Source of the DNA: Podospora comata
Lineage: Eukaryota; Ascomycota; Sordariomycetes; Sordariales; Podosporaceae
Reading direction: 5' to 3'
NCBI GenBank assembly: GCA_017354895.1
Contig: CP071497.1
Coordinates: 620,001 to 684,000, forward strand
Length of the DNA: 64,000 nucleotides
How positions within the stretch are numbered: the first letter of the stretch is position 1; the number at the start of each line of letters is the position of its first letter. The position numbers and the translations under genes were made by a program. Under the pieces are notes generated by a model. It ran no database searches, was not told where the DNA came from, and saw nothing but the letters and a program-made list of their open reading frames with translations. Shown one piece after another: positions 11,250 through 22,132 of the stretch.

Positions 11250-13150
11250 GTGTCACCCACATACGCAAGCGGTAGAAACCTCCAGGAACAACTTGACAAT
11301 ACATCCATTTCTTCCTATAACATGCTGGAACATCACGTCGCCTCCGCTGAGCCCGTCCAGGTTGAGGACCACATGGAGCTCACCCTCTACTCCCCTCAGG
11401 AGTTTGAGACCATCATGATGAACCCCACCGATATCTAGCCGTTGCCGGGTGCTGTCCATGACCCTGCACCATGGATCATCGAGCTCCATCGCCGAAGGAG
11501 GGAGGCCTACGAGAGCGTTCGCAAACTTGCTCAGCAGTAGAATAAGGCTTACATTAATCCGCAGGAGATGGAGAACCTCAAGCACCAGTATAGTCACATC
11601 CGTGAACAATACTCTATCTGCGCCGGCATGGTGAAACTCGGGGTCCAGGTCTCAGAACAACAGATCCGGCACTTCTGTTAGCAGATTGAAAACGCCAGTG
11701 CTACCTTTGCGAATCAGATCTGGGGAGCCATCGCCGTCATCTCCCAGGACGAGCGTCAGCGTCAACAAGCCATCGAACAGCTGCGTGAGTCTGCGAACCG
11801 TCACTACGCCGCCCTTCTGGCCCTGAAAAAGGAGGTCGAGGATCAGAAGCGGTTCAACAATCAGGTTGAGAATTCGGCCAACAAGCGCAACCGCGACGTT
11901 TACAGGCTCTTGCCAAAGGAGTTTGTTGACCCCTCCACGCTAAACGAGCATGGAAGGTATGTCATGGAGCAAGTCAAGAAACTTACCACCGAGGCACTAC
12001 TGGAAGCTACGGCACGAAATACATCACGACAGGCTCGGATATAGTTTGAAGCATCGCGTGCTGATCCCAGGTACATGACTCCTGCTGCCTCTGGTGGGGA
12101 AACTGATAATCTCCCACCGAACTTCGCTACGCCACCGGAGGTACACCTCCTAACCCGGACGACTCCTCTCCCCACAACGATGATGGTGACTATCATGTTG
12201 AACAAGGAGCAGGCCTTCCTTCCGGAGGAGCTGGAGGGGGAGGAACTATATGTAACGACCCTCCTCCCGGGAGAGACAATCGCTCTCCCAGCCCTTCCGG
12301 CCGAGACGACCTCACTCGACTCATCCAATTTTTCTCTCGCACCCCGGTTCAGGTCAACCCCGTCCATATGGCTAAACCTCCAGCCTATAACGGCAAGTAC
12401 CTATCCAAATTCCAAGCCTGGTGGCTTAAGGTTGGGACATACATGGAATCATACCCCACTGGTTTCCCCACAGACCAGGTTGAAATCAACTGGAACTCAA
12501 ATATCAGGGTGACATTTCTTAGTACCTGACCGAACTTATGGACCTTAACGACGTCCACAAACTCAACATCACTACGTTTCCTTACCCGAATAACTTCCAT
12601 CTCCAGACCTTCACCGGAGACTCCCAGTTCAAAGAAGGAGCCCGGTACACCGATACTTTGGTTCTACGCCATGCCGAGGATCACTTCACAAGACTCGGGT
12701 TCGAGGTCAGCAAGCTGGACGACCAATGTGATGCTATCTTGCCTCACTGGTGGCTCTGCGAGCATCAACCAGCTGGATTTTATGACAAGGACCCAACCAA
12801 GATCACGTTTGACTCACCCACATGCAAGGATCGATGCACGAGCCTAAAAGTCTTGGGCAAGGTCGGCAGAATCGCCAGCGTCACTAATGATATTGACTCT
12901 ATCCCTGAACGGTTCCGGGAGCTAAGCCCCTTGGTGCCCACTGACATCTCGAAGCGACTTCCACAGCACAAGGCATGGAATCACAGCATCGATCTTTAGA
13001 AGGCAAGACGCCCCCTTTGGGACCAATATATTCACTAAGCGGCAAGGAACTCAAATTCCTACGCTCTTGGCTGGACGAGATGCTCGCAGAAGGAAAGATC
13101 AGACCGTCAAAATCCCCATGCAGTGCTCCCGTGTTCTTCCTGGTCGAGGG
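11250..13150 (+). mobile_element. Degenerate Ty3-type LTR retrotransposon: gag and start of pol
   Basis: Frame 11250-12117 encodes a gag-like N-terminal region interrupted by four TAG codons (11436, 11538, 11679, 12042). At each site CAG (Gln) would read well. The capsid-like part follows in a shifted frame around 12330-12480 (PPAYNGKYLSKFQAWWLKV, then GTYMESYPTGFP). A pol segment at about 12640-13000 has the pattern of the protease/RT linker of fungal Ty3 elements (LGFEVSKLDDQCDAILPHWW, AGFYDKDPTKITFDSPTC). After a one-base frame change near 12995 comes the start of reverse transcriptase (PLGPIYSLSGKELKFL, MLAEGKIRPSKSP). The rest of RT, RNase H and integrase are missing: the element is cut off at the direct repeat near 13131. 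It is not functional. Confidence 0.8.
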
Positions 13151-13650
13151 AAATGCGTTGCCGCTTTCGGATTTTGGTGGGGTGTGTACCTAGGTAGCTA
13201 GGGGCAGCACTGCCTCTGTCACCCTACCCCCCTGTCAGCTTAGGACGTTGGATTTCAGAATGTCCAAATTAACCAGTCTAAGTTCGAATAATTTGCAAAT
13301 AAAAGTGAAGGTCTAGTCGAATCATCATATAAAACAGCTACTCGGCATAACTACCTCACTTAAGGTTCAGTTCCGTTTTACATACCTGACCTAAGCTACT
13401 TTATCGCATATAATCAACACTCATGGCGTCATACCTTCCTAGTTCCTTGGCATCAGCTGCCGCTCTCTTGGGCTTAGTTACTGCAGTCAAATCATCATGG
13501 GAGCTGTCTCATATGATAAAGAAGAAATACGAGCAGCGCGTGCTGAAGGATCATGCCAATGAAATTAACACCAGACTTCGTAGGGCTTTACGAGATGGCA
13601 GAATATCTCACCAAAGGTACAACTTCTGGAAGAAAAAAGTAAAGTCTTAG
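13131..13650 (+). repeat. Direct repeat copy 2 (more complete copy)
   Basis: Pairs with 4895-5368. It begins inside the last recognisable RT codons (GTGTTCTTCCTGGTCGAGGG) and runs through about 290 non-coding bases into the 75-codon frame at 13423. The matching part ends at about 13575; the final 75 bases of the frame have no counterpart in copy 1 because copy 1 is interrupted there by LTR-like repeat A. Confidence 0.8.
13423..13650 (+). CDS. Small ORF of 75 codons in direct repeat copy 2, function unknown
   Basis: The frame opens MASYLPSSLASAAALLGLVT, continues as a Lys/Arg-rich helical stretch (SSWELSHMIKKKYEQRVL, NTRLRRALRDGRISHQ) and ends FWKKKVKS. A short hydrophobic N-terminus followed by a basic coiled region is all that can be said. 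It may be the first exon of a longer gene captured by a transposon, or a short gene in its own right. The homologous frame in copy 1 is frameshifted. No domain was recognised. Confidence 0.4.
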   Translation: MASYLPSSLASAAALLGLVTAVKSSWELSHMIKKKYEQRVLKDHANEINTRLRRALRDGRISHQRYNFWKKKVKS

Positions 13651-14157
13651 TTGCGTCTAGGAACAGGACCGTAGGTTAACATGCCCAAAACATGGAGTCC
13701 AAATCCGTCTGCTTACCATAGTATCTATGTGCGGCCCTGCTTGACATAAAGTCTTACTTATGCTGGGATTGAGTTAGATAGCCTAAAGCCTTTTGATAAA
13801 TGCAAAATAGCCTTAGTTAGGTTGAGTATATGTATCGTTTTTGTGTCTGGCTCGATCTCTCAAAATCTTTTACATGCTCCCCCGGTAACAGAAGTTAACC
13901 CCTTCTTTAGCTTTTAAAAGGCTCCTTTTAATTAAAACAACTTCCCGAATAATTATTAACCGACTTCGTTCTAAGCAATATACCTTTTACTTTAAAATAA
14001 ATCTTATTTTTTCCGCTTTTTTATTTTCGAGTTAGCTCTCAGAAATCTCCTTTTCTTTATCAAGATCCTACACCTGGCTTCTGCTGATACACAAGCTTGG
14101 TCTCCATGGTTCAGTACCCCCCTGGATATTCTCCCTTCTACCAGTAACCCCCCCTAA
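13651..14157. other. AT-rich spacer, no gene seen
   Basis: About 500 bases, clearly richer in A and T than the gene-bearing flanks, with runs such as TTTTAAAAGG and TTTACTTTAAAATAAATC around 13910-14010. It adjoins the transposon island and may be mutated relic repeat. No reading frame of note. Confidence 0.5.
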
Positions 14158-17100
14158 CTATTCCAGTTCTTGAGCCCCGACAACAATATTAACAGGTTCA
14201 AGGCTAGCCTGATAAGGAGGTGGAGGCGTGATTGCCGTCGGAGACTCCAAGCTTGGTCCCAGATCCTTCTCCAAATTCTTCTCGGCAGACTTTTGACATT
14301 CATCCATCGAGAGCGTTGGATACGGGTCGATATATGCCTTGCCATGGTCAAGAAGCGACTTGACTGTCATCGGAAAGCCACTGATTGTCGCGACATAGTT
14401 CTCGCCAAAATCGACGTCAATCCTCACAATGTCGTCGTTGTCCCTCTCTGATTCATGAAAGTACACGACTAGCTTGAGAGGGGCGGTGGCGGTGGCGGCG
14501 GTGGCGGGTTCACACTTGATCTTCCGCCCGGCAACGTCGAACCCCTTCGTCATTTTCATCAGCTGACCAAACCCACTCTCGTCGGGCCCAATCCTGCAGC
14601 AGATCCAACCGTGGAAGTGTGCCAAGCCATTCTTCATTTCGATTCTCTCCATCTCAAAGAAAAACATGCTTGCTCGGAGACGGACGGCGATGCAAGCAAG
14701 TTTGTCCACCGGAATCTTTCCCGAAAGAGGAGCAAAGTCGTATGTGTTTGCTTCACCTTTGGGGTCGTTATGAAAGGGGAAGTTCCAAGCTTCCTCTTCC
14801 ATGCTGGGAACACTGTTCTTGTCGTCAAGGGCTGGTGCAACCGAGCCCTCGAACTCCACATTCAGTCTCTCGGCTCTGTTTTTGATTCTCGGTTCAGTAC
14901 GAAAGTCTTTCCAGACATTCTCGGCGTCCATGGTGCTCAACAGAGTCTGGAGAAGCTCTCGGAGCCAGGGGTGTTTCGTCTGGGTGGTGTGATGCTTTTG
15001 TGACGTGTCTGCACAACCGGAGCCAACAGAGAGCAAAAGGTCAAACCCAACTGCTGTCCCCCAGATAGACTGGGGCTCTGCCTGGGCATGGCAGAGCGGG
15101 TTATTTGCCCTCAGTCCACCGTCCCAGCATTCCTGACCGTTGTGGTCGGCCGATCTGAAATACATGGGTGCCGCGGATGTACAGCGAGCACTAAAACATA
15201 GTCATCACACCGCCTGTTAGTATTCGGAAATTCTGGAGTGGATTGGTATGAAGAATAAAGCAGATCAGGAGGTGTGTACATACGCAAGCCAAAGGGGTAG
15301 TTTGGAGTCAAGATATGCATCTTTGCCTCCACTGTTGTAGTTGGCAATAAGCCTGAGCTCTTTGTTCACAACCGTGGTGACAGCAACTCGGCATGAGTGG
15401 CGTAATCCGAAGAAAGGTTCCGTCGCGCTCGGTCCCAGTGCGTTCTCAAGCGCCTGTACAAGATTCTGAGTATGGTACATGGAGCTTCGGAACATCCTGG
15501 CTACCATTCCAACCCCCCTTTTGGTAGTAAGTGTCTTGGACTTGAATCCTTCAGAAGTGAAAATGCGAAAGCTTCTTAAGCAGTCATGGACCATTCTGCC
15601 TTGCACACCGAGACCAATGGCTATGATGCCACCAGCACTGGTGCCAACCATGAAATCGAACAGGCGGCCCAGCGGTATATCAAGTCCTACGAGCCTCTCA
15701 AGACGGTGAAGTATGCTGAGCTCGACAATAGCCCGGACGCCACCACCATCGAGCGATAAGGCCCGTACCCCAGCAAGATTGGGTTTGGTGTGAGCTTTGT
15801 AAGGCCATCCCTCATCCTTTGCACCACAGACAACACAGCCATTGTGAGTGGACAATCCTGGATAGCGAGCATCTCTTGGTGTGTCGTCGAAATCCTCTAC
15901 GCATTTCTCGCAGATGACATGATTGCATGGAAGTCGATACTCGGGTCGCCCAAAGAAACACCCATAGCAGACGCTGAACTCGGACATGAAGTCATCTTGA
16001 GGTACTGGCCCCGTCTCACTGTGAGGGAAGGCACCTAGGTTTCGAAGGCCTTCAAGATTTTTCCGGTGTGCCGCGGCAGCAAGATATCGCCATGCTTGTC
16101 GTCCAGGGGGAGATTTCGCATTTATTCTTGACATGAGGTCATTGATGGCCGTCTCCACAGCGCCCAGAAAGGCTTCGGCGTTGAATTTGGCATCAGTGAC
16201 AAACAGGCCTGGTTGAAGCAATCTGCCAGTGATGTCCTGGTGCCCCTGAGCATGGCCCATCTTCGTATTGACACATCGTCTCCTGCAAAAGTCGACAAAG
16301 GCACATTGACTGTTCGCATCCAGGTACTGAGATACTGCTCTTTCACAAAGAGCGCGGATATCACTGTTGAAGACCCCATCTGGGACGAGAGGTGCTGCCG
16401 AATCTGGAGATTTCCATTAGCAAACCACCAAAATGCAAAATCCTCCAAAAAACAAGAAAAGCGCCATACCGCTGGTATCCTCGTGAAGTGCGTGTCGTAG
16501 CAAACTCGACCCCAATGTCTGCGCCGTCGTCACAAAAGCACTAGTTGTCATGCCCTCAAGGCAACGGCCCAGGATTTCCGAGAAGTGTTCCTCTGCTGAA
16601 GTAGGCACAGTGATTCGTCTCCGACACTTTCTGAAATCGAATGGCTCGTTGTGTTTGTTGGAAGTTAGGTGACGGAAAGCGAATTCGACTATGACCGAGA
16701 GTTGTCTTGTATCAAACCGAGCCCAAGAATCAGCCCTAGCTAATTGTACGCGCAACGCATCGGCACGGATACGGTGGCCGAGCTTCATTGTCTGCTTGAC
16801 CACGTTCGAGGTGGAACCCAGGGTAAGATATCCTTGGAGCGGAACGTAATGCACGTAGACTGTCGAATAGCTCCGGCGGAAAAGATCCTTCATATTTTTG
16901 GTGCCGTGCTAGACGCAAGTAGTCGAATTATTAGCTCATGCATGAGTTTTCTTGCCATAGCAGGCGGAACTACTCGGAATATGAAAAGTGAAGAGGAAAG
17001 ATGGGATGAGGGGTTGGGGGATGGACGAGAAGGGACACTGACGAAGTTGGCAAAGTTCTTGATCTTTTCGTTTGCGCTAATCTCCTCTTCGATGGTTTTG

Positions 17101-18436
17101 AAAAAGGCATCGGTCACAGCCTCAGGACTTCCATGGATCCACTCCTCGTCTTCAATTGTTGGTCCATTCAGGACGATGATCAAAGCAGGAAGCGCATGCT
17201 GATTGATGGTGCTTTCAGCGCCAGCCATGGACCATTCAAGTAGGCGCAGTGCTGAGTCTGCCCAGGCCTTGGGGTTTCTCGTGACGTAGCAGACCACATC
17301 GCTGAAGATGTAAAGAAAACGAGGATACAGTGTCTGAACGGCTGTCCTACGGTCCATATACCTGCCATCATCCATCGTTGCAAGCTTGTATGGTTTTGCG
17401 TGCTTCGTCCTATTGCGTGTAGAAGCCCAGTAACACTTCGTTAGCTCATCTGACTGTCAAGAACACACCACCCACCTGCTCGACTTGTAGGTGTACATCA
17501 TTGAGTTTGTAGAACTTCAAATGATAGGTAGGTACGCACCATTCTTTTTGGTGCAGTGCAGACACCGGCTCCGTACCCATCAACCCCTCACAATCTGCAT
17601 AAAATGCAGGTGACTCGGACCCAAATGAGACCGGATCAAGATAAAGATTGACTTCTCCAGTGGTCGAAAAGATGGCTGAAGTCCCACTATCTGCTCCGGG
17701 AACTGGTGCCTGTACCGCGGCACCGTTGTCCTTCGGCTTTTTGGAGTGATAGATGAGGGAACGTACTATGTGAGACAGAACGTTCGTTAGTGGGGACGAG
17801 ATGCTTCCTGAAGAGTGCCAGATGTGAAATAGACGTACCAAGTGTTGACTTTCCGGCTCCAGTTTCACCCACAAAGGAGACAATACTTGGAAACTGGCGT
17901 CTAGGACTGCCCGGCTGACCCAAAGAACTCTCGATCAAGTCACGCAACCTCGCAGTCTCAAAGATTGTAGGAGCATGGTTGCCTCTCGACGTCTTCTCAG
18001 CAGACAGGCCAAACCACTTGGCGTCTTCGTCGGCGATGAAGTGTTGGCTGTCAGCTCCCTGTCCGGGGGATTTGCCCTTGATCCAATTCCAGGCGGTTTC
18101 GGCATCACGATCTTTCCTTTGGTGCGTAGGATTGCGCTTCAGATGGCTCTTAGTAAAGCAGGGATCGCAGAATCTTGCACCACAGGAGCAGATGATGTCG
18201 CCCTCCCTTTCCTCGCACTTCTCACACGAGTTGTCCTCCATGCTGTCTTCTTGAACATGAACGTTGGACTTCGGTTCCAGATCACCCGGCGAGGGCTTGT
18301 TTTCCGCTGAAGATGCTGTGCTGTCGTGGACTTTCTGCAGATACCGGGACATCATGACGGTCAAAGCTGCGGTTTTGAAGTTGACGGGTGGGTCGACCTG
18401 GTGCGGAGACCGGGCCCTCGTTCGGGTGCTGTCCAT
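14158..18436 (-). CDS. Patatin-like phospholipase with zinc fingers and P-loop domain
   Basis: A single 1,260-residue protein. Minus-strand exons: 18436-17839, 17765-17540, 17409-17043, 16908-16470, 16403-15284, 15190-14158. All junctions keep phase (for example STL-VRSLIYH, QKEW-TKHAK, PLWLA-ARCTSAAP). Order of parts: Cys/His-rich zinc-binding segment (about 71-104, CEKC, CSC, FCDPC); P-loop GETGAGKS (190-197) with DCEG (257-260) placed like a GTPase G3 motif; a long helical middle; RING-like finger (about 689-737, CYGC, CNHVICEKC, CVVC); patatin domain with oxyanion DGGGVR (762), nucleophile GTSAGG (Ser about 799) and the catalytic DGG (Asp about 940). Patatins hydrolyse acyl esters of phospholipids by a Ser-Asp dyad. 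The nucleotide switch plus lipase suggests a signal-controlled membrane-damaging enzyme, but that is inference. It resembles fungal proteins annotated as FabD/lysophospholipase-like. Confidence 0.87.
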
Positions 18437-20403
18437 GTGCTGTATGCTTGGTTTGATAGGTGCCTGTGGAAACGCACCTCTACTCGGCTCCTAACGTGAA
18501 GAAAGCATGCAAGAGTTCCCACCTAAATAGTAACACACTCTGTGCATGGTATTGAGAAGTGCAAGGAGAAACCAATGGGGTGCAATGAGCCAGCAGATAC
18601 CACATGCGTGGGAAGACCAAGTGGCTCGGTGTCATCAAGTTGTGCATAAGCCTCAGTCCCCACTTTAACAAGCACTGGAAAGCCGATGCCCAACGTACAT
18701 GGTCTCTGAAGTTGCCCAACGAAAGAAAGACCGAGGGTTGTCGGAGAGGATCATATGTCTCTACCACAACAATCCACGATTAGTGATGATGTAGCCAGGC
18801 CGGAAACACACTTCACTCACCTCGAGGCAGTGACTGACTTCACCCTGGTTGGGTTCATGACAACGCCATTGCCCTGCCCCGGCACGAAATATTTTCGACG
18901 CGCGAAAACGCAAGCATCGAACCCATATTGTTGTAGTGTCCAGTCGGGCAGCTTTGTAGTACAAGCCCGCTTCCTCTGATTGGTTGACTCGCAGTCATCT
19001 GAGACGCTCCTGTGTGGAGATGGAGTCGAGAATTTCGTTAGGCTACATGCCACTCTTGATGTCAGGCGACTTTGCATTTCACTTTGCATTATCTGGCCAG
19101 CTCTCGAACAATACTGCTGTTTTTGTGTTGCATGTTTCCCCGCAGAAGCTAACAGAAATATTGCAGTTGTCTTGATGCCGCCCAACTGTGACCATGCGCC
19201 CAACCAATCACCACCAACTTGCAAGTGTGGCGGTTGATCAGATCGGAGAATTCTCTAGCCATGGAGATAGAAAGTTTCTCCGGAAACATGCTGTTCAACG
19301 TTGCTGCTGTTCAATGTTGCTGCTGGCAATGGTACTGCAAGGAGAAGAACTTTGACATATCGATGATAGTCGGACAGTGGTGTGGTTTGGAGCTCTCCCC
19401 AGTGTGGCAGCCAAATTGGGCTGCGACCCCAGAGTTGAGTAATGCAAGTTGATCAGGCGTTCTTGAATGGACTTTGCCTCGGCCTACAGCTGCATGGGCA
19501 AGTCCGGCCTCTAACTGATGCCGCTCGTCATTTTGTGTGCCTGTGGTATTGTTCCTGTGGGAAGCCGCGCCAGGGGGCGCAAGAAACCGATCAGGCTGCT
19601 GTAGCAAAACTTCGTCATGGAACTTGGCGAACCTGGGGTATGTTGACATGGCTAATAGCGGCATTGGGAACGTGGGAAGCGTTAGCTATGAGTTGAGCAT
19701 CATCGTCAATTACCTGGCCAAAAGCGGCCACAAGGTTCAAGTTGTTTCCGTTCATTGTTTGTTTGTTGCCATTCAGAAGTTGCGATTCTTATTTACTGAT
19801 GAATGCCAAGAGTTTTCGTTGATTGAGTGCCAGGGAAAGTAGGGAAGCTGCCGCGCAGTCGTTTGCTAGATCAACAAAGCTGAGTTGAATAAAATCAACG
19901 TCGCAATATATAGAATTGTCGCATTTACTCTTGTGGGAGTTGAGAAGGGGGAAGAAAGCGGACTGAGGCAACTGAGCAGGCCGAAGTCAAGATGAGGTAT
20001 TTGGGTGAGGTAGGGACTGATTATGGGATTCATTTCGGCGCATTATCACATTTGTTGAGAGCAAGCAGCTGACAGCACGGAGAAATGGTATCAACGAGCC
20101 GCAAGGTCTCATTAGATGGGAGCTCTTTAACTTCAGGTTAAGTTACGCACCCGAGATCCTTTGCAAATTCAACTAAATCCTGGTCCAAGCCCAAGGTCAT
20201 ACCTTGAACGTGTTCCTGGGGTGAAATTCCTGTAAATGCTAAGCATCGTTCAGCGGTATCTAATCTCTCAGATCCTGTACACTTTCCAGCACTCCAGATC
20301 ACACACAAAATCCCCCATCCCCCCCCCCCAAAAAAAACAAAACCAGCACGAACCATGAATCTCTCCCTCACCTCCCAATGCGCCATGTGACTGACTCGAC
20401 TCC
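18437..20403. other. Long spacer, no gene recognised
   Basis: About 2 kb upstream of the patatin gene. Open frames on both strands (for example 18480-18767 minus, 18817-19224 minus) lack motifs and splice-consistent continuations. A C-run directly followed by an A-run lies near 20320-20340. Confidence 0.45.
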
Positions 20404-20538
20404 TCAAACTTTGATCCTCTTCACCTTGTCCCCCGGGATATACCTCACCCACGGCTCAACCGACAAATCCGTCACCTCGTCATATTTCCCGTTCATCGCC
20501 AGCGTCTCAACCTCAATTACCCTCCCCCGTCCCCCCAT
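20404..20538 (-). CDS. Possible terminal exon or relic of an unrecognised gene
   Basis: A 44-codon frame with protein-like composition: VIEVETLAMNGKYDEVTDL followed by SVEPWVRYIPGDKVKRIKV and TGA. The frame stays open upstream to about 20574 (FLFEIAQLNTRA), and AAATAG at the 5' side could serve as a splice acceptor. No upstream exon was identified. It could be the 3' end of a broken gene. Low confidence. Confidence 0.25.
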   Translation of the reverse strand: MGGRGRVIEVETLAMNGKYDEVTDLSVEPWVRYIPGDKVKRIKV

Positions 20539-20707
20539 AGCTCGAGTGTTAAGTTGCGCTATTTCAAATAGGAATTATCTGTTGCGTTGGCCCAATGCCA
20601 CTTGTTGTTGCAGGAGGCTTTTTATGATGGTCAGCAGCACCCAACGCCGGAAACGGCAGTTGATCAAGCCACTAGACGGCGTCCACCCATGCCCCGTTGC
20701 TGTTTAA

Positions 20708-20749
20708 ATGGGTACCTACCTTTAAGTACCCATGCGACAAGTATAAATA
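20708..20749 (+). promoter_or_regulatory. Perfect 8-bp inverted repeat and TATA box upstream of DUF924 gene
   Basis: ATGGGTAC (20708-20715) and GTACCCAT (20726-20733) are perfect inverted repeats with a 10-base spacer. They are followed at 20742-20749 by TATAAATA, about 300 bases before the DUF924 start codon. A regulatory role is inference from position only. Confidence 0.3.
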
Positions 20750-21046
20750 TGACCTTACAAAAGCTGTACTTATTACAACTCAAGCTTTATGGTTATACCA
20801 TCTATACTTTTGAATCGCCAAGGTATCCTCGAATTTTTATCGAGTCAATCTGCACTCGAGTACACCTCGATTCATCTCACCCGGAGATGTCTATTTATCT
20901 CCGACAGCTCGGACCACAGCGTATGTGTGTATGAGCATAGAGGGGAAACCACTCATCATTTTCATCCTCTTTCCTCCCCATTTTCACCCTTTCATCCATC
21001 ATCACCACACCCCTCAAAACCCACCCCCTCCCCCCTAATCCTCATC

Positions 21047-21982
21047 ATGGGCGGCGCACCCCCCTCCCCCCTCGAATCCTCCCTCCGAAAACTCCTCACC
21101 CCCGAATTATTCTCCCACCTCGTCACCAACCGCCTCCCCTACCCCCCCCAATCCCCCATCAACTTCTCCCACTTCGCCAACACCATATTCCTCACCGACC
21201 CTTACTCCCCCTTAGTCTCCCCGCAGGCCTGGCCCGCCCTCCTCGCCCTATCCCAGCACCCCCTCTCCTCCATCCCCGACCTAGCAACCTTCCTCCCACC
21301 CCCCTCCTCCCCTTCCTATCCGACCCAAACCCTCGGCCTCCTCCTCCTCCTCGACCACATCCCCCGCCTTCTATTCCGCGGCATCGACCAGCGCTACACC
21401 TACTCCTTCTTCTCCCACCTCTCCCAATCCCTCGCCTTGTCCTGGCACTCCCTCCCCTCCCACCTCCGCCCCGACTCCTACGCCCGCTGGAAGCACGAGC
21501 AGAACGTCGCCCTGGACTACTGGATCGCTGTCCGGTTCTGGTTCGCTACACCATTCGTCCATTCCGAAAAGCCAGAACTGCAGGAAATCGCCATAACCCT
21601 CACAGAAGAAACCCGCGCGACGGTGGAGAAAGAAACCGGGTCGGCTGACCCTTACCGTCAGGAACGCGACGAGATACTAGGCGACTCGTATGCTTTTCCC
21701 AGGGTCTACAACGCCGGACCGCCGCGGGGGGATCAGGTGACGAGAGAGAGCTTCACGTGGTGGATGGGCATGTTGTTTGATGTTCACAAGCCGATCGTCG
21801 ACCGGTTTGGGAGGTACCCCTATCTCAATGGGATAACCGGGCGGGACGCAAATGACGGAGAAGAAAAGTGGTTGGAGGAGATCAACCACTTTGCCGAGGC
21901 GGACGAGGAGAGCGTTAGGCGGGTGAGGGAAGATGTCAAGGCGGGACGGTGGTCGCCGTTGGGGACTGACACGCCTCACTAA
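21047..21982 (+). CDS. DUF924 family protein
   Basis: Single-exon gene of 311 residues. The start at 21047 (MGGAPPSP) is the first ATG at the edge of the coding-like region; a longer frame upstream reads through pyrimidine-rich leader. The N-terminal third is Pro/Leu/Ser-rich. The core carries the family's LLDHIPRLLFRG block, then YTYSFFSHLSQSLA, and helical C-terminal segments with WWMGMLFDVHKPIVDRFGRYP and LNGITGR. DUF924 proteins are all-helical with a TPR-like fold in bacteria and fungi; no biochemical role is established. It is convergent with the DUF3292 gene, with 150 bases between stop codons. Confidence 0.85.
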   Translation: MGGAPPSPLESSLRKLLTPELFSHLVTNRLPYPPQSPINFSHFANTIFLTDPYSPLVSPQAWPALLALSQHPLSSIPDLATFLPPPSSPSYPTQTLGLLLLLDHIPRLLFRGIDQRYTYSFFSHLSQSLALSWHSLPSHLRPDSYARWKHEQNVALDYWIAVRFWFATPFVHSEKPELQEIAITLTEETRATVEKETGSADPYRQERDEILGDSYAFPRVYNAGPPRGDQVTRESFTWWMGMLFDVHKPIVDRFGRYPYLNGITGRDANDGEEKWLEEINHFAEADEESVRRVREDVKAGRWSPLGTDTPH

Positions 21983-22132
21983 GATAAGACAACAAAACAA
22001 AATCGGTAGTAATAGTGGTGTTGTTGATCAGTCATTACAAAAGCTAAAACAGGTATCACTGCAACAACCTCCTTTTTCCAATCCCCACCCTCCTCCATAT
22101 TCCCAACACCACGACATGACCAAAGGGTATTA

